In this document: in pieces, positions 1 through 5,494 of the stretch
Position numbering within the stretch: the first letter of the stretch is position 1
Layout of the letters: each line of letters starts with the position of its first letter
NCBI GenBank assembly: GCA_016202555.1
Contig: JACQOL010000047.1
Span: 1-5,494 of the forward strand
Reading direction: 5' to 3'
Source: Chloroflexota bacterium
GTDB taxonomy: Bacteria; Chloroflexota; Dehalococcoidia; Dehalococcoidales; UBA2162
DNA: 5,494 nucleotides
Made by a program: the position numbers and the translations under genes
The notes under the pieces: model-generated
What the model was told of the DNA's origin: nothing
The model's input: the letters and a program-made list of their open reading frames with translations, nothing else
Database searches by the model: none

Positions 1-1742
1 GCACTATAGTGCCTGTTGGCCAGGGCGCCGCTGGTCTTCGGCTGGAAGAAACGGTTGGGTAACTTATCGTCATCAGCGGTAAAGCCTTGCCGGATATTAA
101 ACAATCTTGCCATCGTTAAAGTTCTCTCGGCGACTGTTAACAATTCAACAATACCGGTCTTCCAACCGGTAACGGCCGCCAGGATACCAGTAACCTGTTC
201 AAGGTCATAAGGGACGAAGTTACAAAGCAGCAAACAGTCGCGGATAATTCGGTCCTGTTGTACGTAGCGGAAGGCGGATACCTTCCGTGGGCTAAGGTCA
301 TCAGCGGGAAGAGGCTCCAGTATCCCCAGAAATTTATAACTATCCAATTGCGGTCCCAGGGTGGCAAACATGGTGTCATGAAGATTAGTACAATGGTCGG
401 CACCGTGCGGATTAACCATATAACCTAACCCTAGGGCAGCTTTTAGCCGAGGCTCATGCATCCCTATTTCCAGTCCCTTAACCTGCATGGAAAACTCCAT
501 CGCCCCCTTACCCAATCTTTCGGCGGCCCGGGCTGTCCCGTCAGCCAGCAGGTCGCCAATACCTTCACGTTTAACAATCAGCTCAATGACTTTAAGCATG
601 GCTTCACTGTTACCGAACTTAAGGTCAATACCACCGGTATCCTCTCTGGTAATAATATTGTTTTCAAAGCATTCCATCGCAAAAGCGATAACATCCCCTG
701 TTGAAATCGTATCCAGAGAGTAGGCGTTACAAAGTTCGTTTCCTTTACAGATTGCCTTGAGGTCATTGATACCGCAGTTAGAACCCAGCGAGGCCAGGGT
801 TTCATATTCAGGACCCCCGTAGGCCGGGTCAATGGAGTACGGTTGTTCAGATTGGACTACCTTTTTACAACGCACCGCACAAGCAAAGCAACTTTCCATT
901 TTAACTCTAATAGTGCCCTTTATTGCCTCAGCACTTATCATTCCAGCATCAGGAAAATCCCCATCACGGAAATTCTTAATCGGTAAATTGCCACTAGCGA
1001 CACCACCTGCCATTCCCACCCCGGTGCCAAACTCGTGAAACGATTGCCACAATCTGGGATTAGCTAAAAGCCATCGGCTAAATTCCTGCAAACCCTCAGG
1101 CTCAGCCAGTTGAGGCATCTGATGACCTCTGATGGCAATTGCCTTAAGGTTTTTGGAACCCATTACCGCCCCAGTACCTCCCCTACCAGCAGCCTCATGA
1201 AGGTCATTCATAATACAGGCATAGCGCACCAGATTTTCTCCAGCGGGCCCGATACTGGCTATCCGAATCAGGCTATCTCCCAGTTCACTCCTGAGAGTCT
1301 CCTGGGTTTCCTTAGTGTTCATTCCCCAGAGATGCCTGGCGTCCCTCAGGCTGGCTTCTTCATCATTTATCCAGAGATAAACTGGGGTTGCTGCCTTACC
1401 GTCAATAATAATGCCATCATAACCGGCATGTTTAAGCTCAGCCCCCCAGAAGCCACCCACCTCTGACTTGGCCAAACCACCAGTCAGCGGGGATTTAGCC
1501 CCGACACAGTGGCGCCCACTTCCTGATAGCGGAACCCCGGTTACGGGGCCGGCGGCAAAGATTAGTTTATTCTCAGGAGACAGCGCGTCAACTGCCGTCC
1601 CCAATTCTTTCAGCAGATAGTAGATAATAAAGCCGGCACCGCCCAGATACTTCCGGCAAAATAGCTCATCAAGCTCTTCGACCGAAATGGTACCTTGCGA
1701 CAGGTTAACCCGCAGTATCTTTCCGTTATAGCCGTAAGGCAT
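1..1742 (-). CDS. Aldehyde:ferredoxin oxidoreductase family protein (tungsten/molybdopterin enzyme), 3' end cut by window edge
   Basis: The minus strand reads without a stop from ATG at 1742 to the window edge (580 complete codons). The family is usually about 600-640 residues, so only the C-terminal tail is missing. These cytoplasmic enzymes interconvert aldehydes and carboxylic acids with ferredoxin, using a tungsten or molybdenum bis-pterin and one [4Fe-4S] cluster. Visible family marks are the N-terminal pterin-domain motifs GAKSPLTGG (81-89) and GGFWG (96-100), then AGRGGTGAVMGSKNLKA (185-201). CxxCxxxC at C285, C288 and C292 gives three cluster ligands, and C507 in DCLLLC (502-507) is the likely fourth. 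GPEYET (310-315), LDTIS and GADH (447-450, with H450) lie in the C-terminal domains. The second pterin motif, normally DxxGLC, has Leu for Gly. A GAGG ribosome site 8 nt upstream supports the start. The acyl-CoA ligase gene lies directly upstream on the same strand. The family is sure; the substrate and the metal are not. Confidence 0.96.
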   Translation of the reverse strand, partial: MPYGYNGKILRVNLSQGTISVEELDELFCRKYLGGAGFIIYYLLKELGTAVDALSPENKLIFAAGPVTGVPLSGSGRHCVGAKSPLTGGLAKSEVGGFWGAELKHAGYDGIIIDGKAATPVYLWINDEEASLRDARHLWGMNTKETQETLRSELGDSLIRIASIGPAGENLVRYACIMNDLHEAAGRGGTGAVMGSKNLKAIAIRGHQMPQLAEPEGLQEFSRWLLANPRLWQSFHEFGTGVGMAGGVASGNLPIKNFRDGDFPDAGMISAEAIKGTIRVKMESCFACAVRCKKVVQSEQPYSIDPAYGGPEYETLASLGSNCGINDLKAICKGNELCNAYSLDTISTGDVIAFAMECFENNIITREDTGGIDLKFGNSEAMLKVIELIVKREGIGDLLADGTARAAERLGKGAMEFSMQVKGLEIGMHEPRLKAALGLGYMVNPHGADHCTNLHDTMFATLGPQLDSYKFLGILEPLPADDLSPRKVSAFRYVQQDRIIRDCLLLCNFVPYDLEQVTGILAAVTGWKTGIVELLTVAERTLTMARLFNIRQGFTADDDKLPNRFFQPKTSGALANRHYS

Positions 1743-1750
1743 CTTATCAA

Positions 1751-1754
1751 CCTC
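1751..1754 (-). promoter_or_regulatory. Ribosome-binding site of the AOR gene
   Basis: GAGG on the minus strand lies 8 nt before the ATG at 1742 and fixes that start. The site lies wholly inside one arm (1744-1756) of a 13-bp inverted repeat, so it could be masked in some transcripts. Confidence 0.75.
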
Positions 1755-1769
1755 ATCTAAAGTCTCATT

Positions 1770-1792
1770 TCACCTGAATAAAAAGCAGGTGA
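1770..1792 (-). promoter_or_regulatory. Small hairpin in the AOR leader
   Basis: Arms of 7 nt (TCACCTG and CAGGTGA) are separated by the 9-nt loop CTTTTTATT on the minus strand. The hairpin ends about 15 nt upstream of the AOR GAGG. It could stabilise the leader, form part of a regulatory RNA structure, or be an operator. No uridine run follows it, so it is not an intrinsic terminator. Confidence 0.45.
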
Positions 1793-1835
1793 TGGGCTCT
1801 AAATCAGCCACCAGTTAGATATAATACATACGCTA

Positions 1836-1841
1836 ATTATA
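1836..1841 (-). promoter_or_regulatory. Candidate -10 box for an AOR-specific promoter
   Basis: A perfect TATAAT on the minus strand would place transcription start near 1829, giving a leader of about 87 nt that includes the hairpin at 1770-1792. No good -35 box is present at 16-18 bp upstream (TAGCTT at 17 bp). If the promoter is real, it probably depends on an activator. The alternative is that AOR is transcribed only by readthrough from the ligase gene. Confidence 0.35.
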
Positions 1842-1881
1842 GACTGTTTTTCACCATTAAGCTAGATGGTTAGGAAAAATA

Positions 1882-1896
1882 ATTGATTTAATCAAT
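1882..1896. promoter_or_regulatory. 15-bp palindrome, possible operator upstream of the AOR -10 box
   Basis: The arms ATTGATT and AATCAAT are perfect 7-bp inverted repeats around one central base. The half sites TTGAT and ATCAA match those bound by FNR/CRP-family regulators, but they are 3 bp apart rather than the usual 4. The centre lies about 60 bp before the transcription start inferred from the -10 box at 1841-1836, a common place for class I activators. The binding protein is unknown. Confidence 0.3.
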
Positions 1897-1973
1897 GAGG
1901 GGAGAAAAGGAGTAGCATCTTCTTAAAAAAAGAAGGATACAAAATGAGGTTGATAAAAAAGCTCTGAGTCTTA

Positions 1974-3470
1974 CTAGCGAACCTTACCAACAACAAGTTT
2001 AGGTAAGGAATTGGAAAAGATGACCTGCCTGGGCACCTTATAACTGGCCAGGCGCTCAAGACAAAATTGCTTAATCTCCTGCTCAGTAGCGACCTCACCT
2101 TCTTTCAAAGTGACCACCGCCCGAACCACCTCCCCACGCAGCTTATCTGGGGTACCGGTCACCCTAACCCCGGCAACTTTGGGATGCCGTGACAACACCA
2201 TCTCAATGTCCTCAGGATAGATATTCTGACCCTTGACGATAATTGTCTTCGCCTTCCTGCCGGTGATAAACAAATAACCAGCCTCATCAAACCGGCCAAT
2301 ATCACCGCTATAGAGCCAGCCATTCTTAATCACCCCAGCCGTAGCCTGAGGATTATGATAATACCCCGTCATCATCAGCCCACTAATTATTATCTCACCT
2401 GATTGATTCATGGGTAGCTCCTGACCATTATCATCGACTATTTTCACTTCCCACCCAGGCAGGACTTTCCCAACTGAACCGAGCTTGCCACTACCATCAA
2501 CCGGCTGGCCGGTAACAAGACAGATGGCTTCGCTTAAGCCATAAAAATCAAAAATATCAAAACCGTAGAACTGCTTAAACCGCTGAACAACATCTACCGG
2601 TAATGGGGCACCAGCACTGACACACAAGCGGAGAGAACTTAAGTTATGCTTTATCCCCTCCTTCTCCGCCATACCAACCGCCAGGGCAAAGATATAAGGC
2701 ACTCCCAGAAATACTGTCCCCTTCTCCCGTTCCACAGTCGACAGAAAATGCTCAAGAGATAATCCCGTTCCCGAAACTATGACCGTGGTGCTGCCTTTAT
2801 AAACCGAAACGAATAATCCGGCGAGTAATCCAAACATATGATGCAACGGCAAAGAATATAGCATCATTATATCCTGGGCAGTCTGCTGAAAAGCCTCGGC
2901 TACTATCGCTGTCTCTGCCACCAGGCATCGATGGCTCATCATAATACCTCTAGGCTGTGAGGATGGCCCTGAACTGTAGGTAATGTGGGCAATATCCCCG
3001 GGCTCAAGCTCCATTGATACCCTTCGCCCCGAACCGGTCGCCATAATCTCCTGATAGCTCTGAAATTGCCTCTCACCCTTAGCCCCCAGAACAATAACAT
3101 GCTTAATCGATTCAAACCTGTCTAAAACCGGGACTAACGGCTCCAGAGCCGGGTTTTCCGCCACCAGCACCCGACATTGAGAATCAGCAAGGAAAGAGGC
3201 CAGTTCATCAGGCCGAAAATTGGTATCCAGCAGAACGGCAATAGCACCAATCTTGACGATACCAAAGTAAATGATGGCAAATTCCGGCCCATTGTTTAGC
3301 AGCATCGCCACCCGCTCACCCTTGTTCACCCCAACTTTAATTAGGGCATTAGCCACTTTATTTGAATCTTTATCCAAATCAGCATAGGATAAGCGCTGGT
3401 CGCTTAAAACAATGGCTGTCTTCTTGCCATATCGCCTGACCGTATTCTCCAGCATCAATTTCAGACTCAT
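1974..3470 (-). CDS. Class I adenylate-forming acyl-CoA ligase (AMP-dependent synthetase, long-chain acyl-CoA synthetase-like)
   Basis: This 498-residue cytoplasmic enzyme should activate a carboxylic acid with ATP to an acyl-adenylate and transfer it to CoA. The start is ATG at 3470 with GGAGG 10 nt upstream. Core motifs are in order: a P-loop region at 165-176, LPLHHMFG (207-214), YGLSEA (310-315), YSGD with D390, GR with R405, a hinge lysine at K408 (firefly luciferase also uses Lys; most acyl-CoA synthetases have Asp), GQNIYPEDIE (415-424), and the catalytic lysine K496 in LPKLVVGK. Two points are odd. The P-loop reads YSSGPSSQPRGI where YTSGTTGxPKGV is expected, losing a Gly and replacing Lys with Arg. 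The protein also stops at GKVR, two residues after K496, where relatives usually run about ten residues longer (for example GKILRREL). The reading frame is otherwise intact. AOR lies 231 nt downstream, which suggests an acid shared with or made from its aldehyde. The superfamily is certain; CoA ligase activity and substrate are inferred. Confidence 0.93.
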   Translation of the reverse strand: MSLKLMLENTVRRYGKKTAIVLSDQRLSYADLDKDSNKVANALIKVGVNKGERVAMLLNNGPEFAIIYFGIVKIGAIAVLLDTNFRPDELASFLADSQCRVLVAENPALEPLVPVLDRFESIKHVIVLGAKGERQFQSYQEIMATGSGRRVSMELEPGDIAHITYSSGPSSQPRGIMMSHRCLVAETAIVAEAFQQTAQDIMMLYSLPLHHMFGLLAGLFVSVYKGSTTVIVSGTGLSLEHFLSTVEREKGTVFLGVPYIFALAVGMAEKEGIKHNLSSLRLCVSAGAPLPVDVVQRFKQFYGFDIFDFYGLSEAICLVTGQPVDGSGKLGSVGKVLPGWEVKIVDDNGQELPMNQSGEIIISGLMMTGYYHNPQATAGVIKNGWLYSGDIGRFDEAGYLFITGRKAKTIIVKGQNIYPEDIEMVLSRHPKVAGVRVTGTPDKLRGEVVRAVVTLKEGEVATEQEIKQFCLERLASYKVPRQVIFSNSLPKLVVGKVR

Positions 3471-3480
3471 TACCGACTAT

Positions 3481-3485
3481 CCTCC
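3481..3485 (-). promoter_or_regulatory. Ribosome-binding site of the acyl-CoA ligase gene
   Basis: A strong GGAGG lies 10 nt before ATG 3470 on the minus strand and supports that start. The two plus-strand genes have nothing comparable. Confidence 0.8.
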
Positions 3486-3500
3486 AATATCACCCTGGTA

Positions 3501-3575
3501 CTAACAGCACTCACCCCTGCCTGTTTGAGAAGCATTAGTCTCAACCTCGGCAAGCAGACTCCTGTCTTTACTCAT
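3501..3575 (-). other. Possible 24-codon upstream ORF in the ligase leader
   Basis: The minus strand has ATG at 3575 and TAG at 3503-3501, giving a 24-residue peptide that begins MSKDRSLLAEVET and ends GRGECC. It can be extended in frame to a GTG at 3611 (36 residues). It lies between the inferred ligase promoter and the ligase ribosome site, ending 30 nt before the ligase ATG. The GTG has a weak purine-rich stretch upstream, and the ATG has no clear ribosome site. An open frame of this size is expected by chance, so a leader peptide is only a possibility. Confidence 0.18.
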
Positions 3576-3640
3576 GACTCTATCTATTATCGCTAGCTTA
3601 GTAATTGTCACCCGCTCTTCTCTGCGGAATATAATTGACC

Positions 3641-3669
3641 AGTGTAGCAGATTTCACCATCCTTGCCAA
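3641..3669 (-). promoter_or_regulatory. Sigma-70-type promoter for the acyl-CoA ligase
   Basis: On the minus strand TTGGCA (3669-3664) is followed by a 17-bp spacer and TACACT (3646-3641). Transcription should start near 3634, which leaves a leader of about 160 nt before the ligase ATG. The leader is long enough for post-transcriptional control, but I recognise no known riboswitch or T-box in it. Confidence 0.6.
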
Positions 3670-3794
3670 GAACTCACAGTGTCTGGAGAAAACCACTATA
3701 ACTAATAGCGTAGGCGACAAAAAAGGTACTTCGTGAGGACTCAAGTATGGTTAAATAACCCGGTAAGCCAGCCTTTTTACAGGTCTCCGCTTCT

Positions 3795-3823
3795 TTGACA
3801 AAATATATTCTCGAGACTACAAT
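3795..3823 (+). promoter_or_regulatory. Near-perfect sigma-70 promoter for the MFS gene, predicted leaderless
   Basis: TTGACA (3795-3800), a 17-bp spacer and TACAAT (3818-3823) match the consensus at 11 of 12 positions. The expected transcription start is near 3830, and the GTG start codon is at 3832. That leaves a leader of about 0-3 nt and no room for a Shine-Dalgarno site. Confidence 0.8.
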
Positions 3824-3831
3824 GCTCTATT

Positions 3832-5100
3832 GTGCGCCTAGCAAAGAACATCCATACCTTTGAATCGTTAAGGCTAAGGGACTATCGTCTGCTCTGGATG
3901 GGGCAAGTAACAACTTCTATGGGGCAGTGGATGGACCAAACTTCCCGAAGCTGGCTGATTTATCGCCTGACCGGTTCCCCCCTCCAACTGGGGGTAGTCA
4001 GTGCGTTACGGGGGGCACCTATCCTCTTGTTTGGGATTGTAGCTGGCGTCTTTGCTGACCGCTATGGCCGCAAGCGCCAGCTTATTATTGCTCAGAATGT
4101 CAATGCCATCCTCAATTTGATTCTGGCTACCCTGATACTGACCGGCCGTATCCAAGCATGGCATATTTTTGTTACTGCCTTCCTCGCCGGTACCGTGCAG
4201 GCCTTTCAGCAGCCGGCACGGCAGGTTCTGGTCAGCGACCTGGCCGGAGGGGAGCACCTGCTGAATGCCATTGCCCTCAATTCGGCGGCGGTTAATGTTA
4301 GCCGAAGCATTGGACCGGCCATTGCCGGTGTCATTATCCAGGCTTTTGGTGTCGATGTCTCTTATTATGCTCAAGCGGCTTTCTATATGCTAGCTACAGC
4401 GTGGACGATACAGATTAAAGTTCCCGAATCACAGGTATCTGTTAGTCATCCCCGGGGTTTAGCATCCCAGTCTTTCTTTGACAGTATGAGAGAAGGATTT
4501 GCCTACATCGCTTCCCACCGCATAATTCTGGCATTGATGGTGCTGGCTCTGGCGCCGATACTGCTGGGGCAGCCCTACACCAGCCTGATGCCTATCTTCG
4601 CTATTGATGTCCTGCACGGTAATGCCCATACACAAGGACTATTGCTCTCATCGGTGGGAATAGGAGCTCTGCTTGGAGCATTGACCATCGCTTCTTTAGG
4701 ACGGAAACAGGGCAGCGGCAAGCTTCTCATCATAGGGGCGGCTGGCTTTGGACTTAGCCTGGTGTTATTCTCACGTTCCCCTGTTTTATGGATGGCGATG
4801 GTCTTTACCTTCCTCGCCGGACTGGCCAATACCAGCTATACCTCGCAGAACCAGACAATCATCCAGACGCTTACTCCCGCCGTAGTTCGCGGTCGGGTGC
4901 TTGGCGTCTACTCACTGGACCGTGGGCTGGTGCCTGTAGGCAGTCTCCTCGCTGGAGCCTTGGCGGCATGGCTGGGTGGCCCCTGGGCGGTTACCATTAT
5001 GGGCACATCCTGTTTATTGCTCGTCATTGGAGTGGCTGTTCTTAAGCCTGAGCTCTGGAAATCAAAACTGCTACCGAGTAGCGAAAAGACGACATCATAG
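3832..5100 (+). CDS. Major facilitator superfamily exporter (MFS_3 / EntS-like)
   Basis: This 422-residue inner-membrane protein has about 12 hydrophobic helices in two halves with a soluble loop near 196-228. The halves echo each other, for example FLAGTVQAFQQPARQ (117-131) and FLAGLANTSYTSQNQ (327-341), as expected from the MFS internal duplication. MFS motif A is clear between helices 2 and 3: GVFADRYGRKR (72-82). The N-terminus SLRLRDYRLLWMGQ and the segment LTGSPLQLGVV are typical of the MFS_3/EntS group of proton-driven drug or siderophore exporters. The start is GTG 3832: an in-frame stop lies at 3796-3798, and the next ATG is at residue 23, which would cut into the conserved N-terminus. 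There is no ribosome site, and a strong promoter ends 8 nt before the start. The transported compound cannot be told. It is divergent from the ligase gene, so a shared pathway is not implied. Confidence 0.95.
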   Translation: MRLAKNIHTFESLRLRDYRLLWMGQVTTSMGQWMDQTSRSWLIYRLTGSPLQLGVVSALRGAPILLFGIVAGVFADRYGRKRQLIIAQNVNAILNLILATLILTGRIQAWHIFVTAFLAGTVQAFQQPARQVLVSDLAGGEHLLNAIALNSAAVNVSRSIGPAIAGVIIQAFGVDVSYYAQAAFYMLATAWTIQIKVPESQVSVSHPRGLASQSFFDSMREGFAYIASHRIILALMVLALAPILLGQPYTSLMPIFAIDVLHGNAHTQGLLLSSVGIGALLGALTIASLGRKQGSGKLLIIGAAGFGLSLVLFSRSPVLWMAMVFTFLAGLANTSYTSQNQTIIQTLTPAVVRGRVLGVYSLDRGLVPVGSLLAGALAAWLGGPWAVTIMGTSCLLLVIGVAVLKPELWKSKLLPSSEKTTS

Positions 5101-5137
5101 TGTTGTCTGGCAAAACAGAACCCCCACCAAAGCTATC

Positions 5138-5166
5138 TTGACACGACTTCACGATGCGTCTACACT
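5138..5166 (+). promoter_or_regulatory. Sigma-70 promoter for the zinc-ribbon gene, predicted leaderless
   Basis: TTGACA (5138-5143) is perfect. It is followed by a 17-bp spacer and TACACT (5161-5166), which matches 4 of 6 positions. Transcription should start near 5173 and the ATG is at 5176, so the leader is about 0-4 nt. The gene therefore need not depend on readthrough from the MFS gene. Confidence 0.72.
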
Positions 5167-5175
5167 AATAATTAT

Positions 5176-5494
5176 ATGATATGTCCCGTCTGTAAAAGCG
5201 ACATGATAGTCGTTGAGTACCACAAAATTGAGCTTGATTATTGTACTGTCTGTAAAGGAGTATGGTTTGATGGCGGGGAGTTTGAGCTTTTGCTGGACTC
5301 ATCGGGTCTGGAAAAAGTAAAACGATTCGTTGATAACATCTTAAACTCCCCGGAAGCTGCCTCAACGGAAAAGAAGAGGAAGTGTCCCATCTGCGGCAGC
5401 AAGATGCAAAAAACAGCCACCGACCAGCAGCCCAGGATAATCATTGATATGTGCCGTCATGGGCATGGACTCTGGTTTGACGGCGGTGAGCTTA
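5176..5494 (+). CDS. Twin TFIIB-type zinc-ribbon protein, 3' end cut by window edge
   Basis: 106 residues are visible and the frame runs off the right edge. There are two copies of the zf-TFIIB ribbon. The first has C3, C6, C23 and C26 followed by GVWFDGGE (28-35). The second has C70, C73 and C93 followed by GLWFDGGEL (98-106). In the second copy the fourth cysteine is replaced by Gly96, flanked by H95 and H97 (CRHGHG), so a histidine may complete the zinc site; a GHGLWFD form is, from memory, common in this family. A charged linker, KVKRF to EKKRK (47-69), joins the ribbons. No membrane segment is visible so far. The start is chosen because the family begins M-x-C-P-x-C. No ribosome site precedes it; a promoter ends 9 nt upstream. 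The function of this family is poorly known, and nucleic-acid or protein binding is inferred from the fold. It follows the MFS gene by 75 nt on the same strand. Confidence 0.88.
   Translation, partial: MICPVCKSDMIVVEYHKIELDYCTVCKGVWFDGGEFELLLDSSGLEKVKRFVDNILNSPEAASTEKKRKCPICGSKMQKTATDQQPRIIIDMCRHGHGLWFDGGEL

Larger units (their letters stand above)
1744..1956. repeat. Perfect 13-bp inverted repeat bracketing the ligase-AOR gap
   Basis: The left arm TTATCAACCTCAT (1744-1756) and the right arm ATGAGGTTGATAA (1944-1956) are exact reverse complements, with starts 200 bp apart. In a minus-strand transcript the right arm lies 17 nt after the ligase stop. The left arm covers the AOR Shine-Dalgarno site and stops one base before its ATG. 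Pairing would need a transcript reading through from the ligase gene. I see no target-site duplication or transposase, so a MITE-like origin is not supported. Confidence 0.7.
3471..3831. other. Divergent intergenic region between the ligase and MFS genes
   Basis: This 361-nt stretch has no convincing gene of ordinary size. It contains the ligase ribosome site and long leader (3471 to about 3634), the ligase promoter on the minus strand (3669-3641) and the MFS promoter on the plus strand (3795-3823). About 125 bp between the two promoters (3670-3794) shows no clear repeat, terminator or RNA gene. The spacer of the MFS promoter holds a perfect 8-bp palindrome, TCTCGAGA (3809-3816). Confidence 0.7.

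Noticed and set aside
16..1466. Several open frames on the plus strand between 16 and 1466, plus short minus-strand frames at 137-403 and 578-832 in other phases
   Set aside because: They lie across or in other phases of the AOR gene, whose minus-strand frame is unbroken and carries all the family motifs. Their translations show no recognisable domain.
1919..1935. Hairpin CTTCTT/AAGAAG after the ligase gene as an intrinsic terminator
   Set aside because: The stem is six mostly A-T pairs and no T run follows it on the minus strand. No convincing terminator was found in the gap.
1744..1956. A MITE-like element of 213 bp with 13-bp terminal inverted repeats
   Set aside because: There is no target-site duplication at the ends, one end overlaps a functional ribosome site, and no second copy is in the window. 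A genome search for copies would settle it.
1982..2008. CCTTACC/GGTAAGG stem at the ligase 3' end as a terminator
   Set aside because: It lies inside the coding region, has a 13-nt loop, and the nearest T run begins more than 20 nt after the stem.
3486..3503. T-box-like sequence (GTACCAGGGTGATA, minus strand) before the ligase ribosome site
   Set aside because: It lacks the conserved T-box core order AGGGTGGNACCGCG, there is no specifier-loop or antiterminator structure, and the downstream gene is not an aminoacyl-tRNA or amino-acid gene.
3430..3973. 13-bp direct repeat TATCGCCTGACCG at 3430-3442 and 3961-3973
   Set aside because: Both copies lie inside coding sequence of opposite-strand genes. 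One such match is not surprising by chance in a window this size.
4006..5045. Open frames antisense to, or in other phases of, the MFS gene
   Set aside because: The MFS frame has clear membrane segments and motif A. The others are proline- or arginine-rich shadow translations.
5070..5082. GCTAC-CGA-GTAGC hairpin at the end of the MFS gene as a terminator
   Set aside because: It has only five base pairs inside the coding sequence and no T run follows.

Overview
This window carries four protein-coding genes in two divergent pairs, with promoters that can be read by eye. It looks like a chromosomal metabolic region of an anaerobic bacterium. The bacterial assignment rests on sigma-70-type promoters and Shine-Dalgarno sites. 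Anaerobic life is suggested by an oxygen-sensitive tungsten/molybdopterin aldehyde:ferredoxin oxidoreductase (AOR). The style of the proteins, especially the twin zinc-ribbon protein and the MFS_3-type exporter, recalls uncultured Chloroflexota such as Dehalococcoidia, but that taxon is a weak guess. No rRNA, tRNA, CRISPR array, transposase or phage gene is visible.

Minus strand, read from right to left: a class I adenylate-forming acyl-CoA ligase (3470-1974) comes first. After a 231-nt AT-rich gap comes an AOR-family enzyme (1742 to beyond base 1), which lacks its C-terminal tail only because the window ends. A plausible joint role is oxidation of an aldehyde to an acid by AOR with reduction of ferredoxin, then activation of the acid to acyl-CoA by the ligase. 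The reverse direction is also possible. The substrate cannot be read from sequence. The ligase has an unusually degenerate P-loop and ends two residues after its catalytic lysine.

Plus strand: an MFS exporter (3832-5100) is followed, 75 nt later, by a protein with two TFIIB-type zinc ribbons (5176 to beyond the right edge). Each has its own near-consensus promoter (TTGACA, 17-bp spacer, TACAAT or TACACT) placed so close to the start codon that the transcripts should be leaderless or nearly so. Neither has a Shine-Dalgarno site. The ligase and AOR genes instead have GGAGG or GAGG sites and long leaders.

The 361-nt divergent intergenic region (3471-3831) holds the ligase and MFS promoters and a long ligase leader with a possible small ORF. 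The 231-nt ligase-AOR gap holds a perfect 13-bp inverted repeat, one arm of which covers the AOR ribosome-binding site. It also holds a 15-bp palindrome with FNR-like half sites and a small leader hairpin, which together suggest control of AOR separately from the ligase. I see no clearly new multi-gene system. The most interesting points are the predicted ribosome-site sequestration, the leaderless pair and the odd P-loop.
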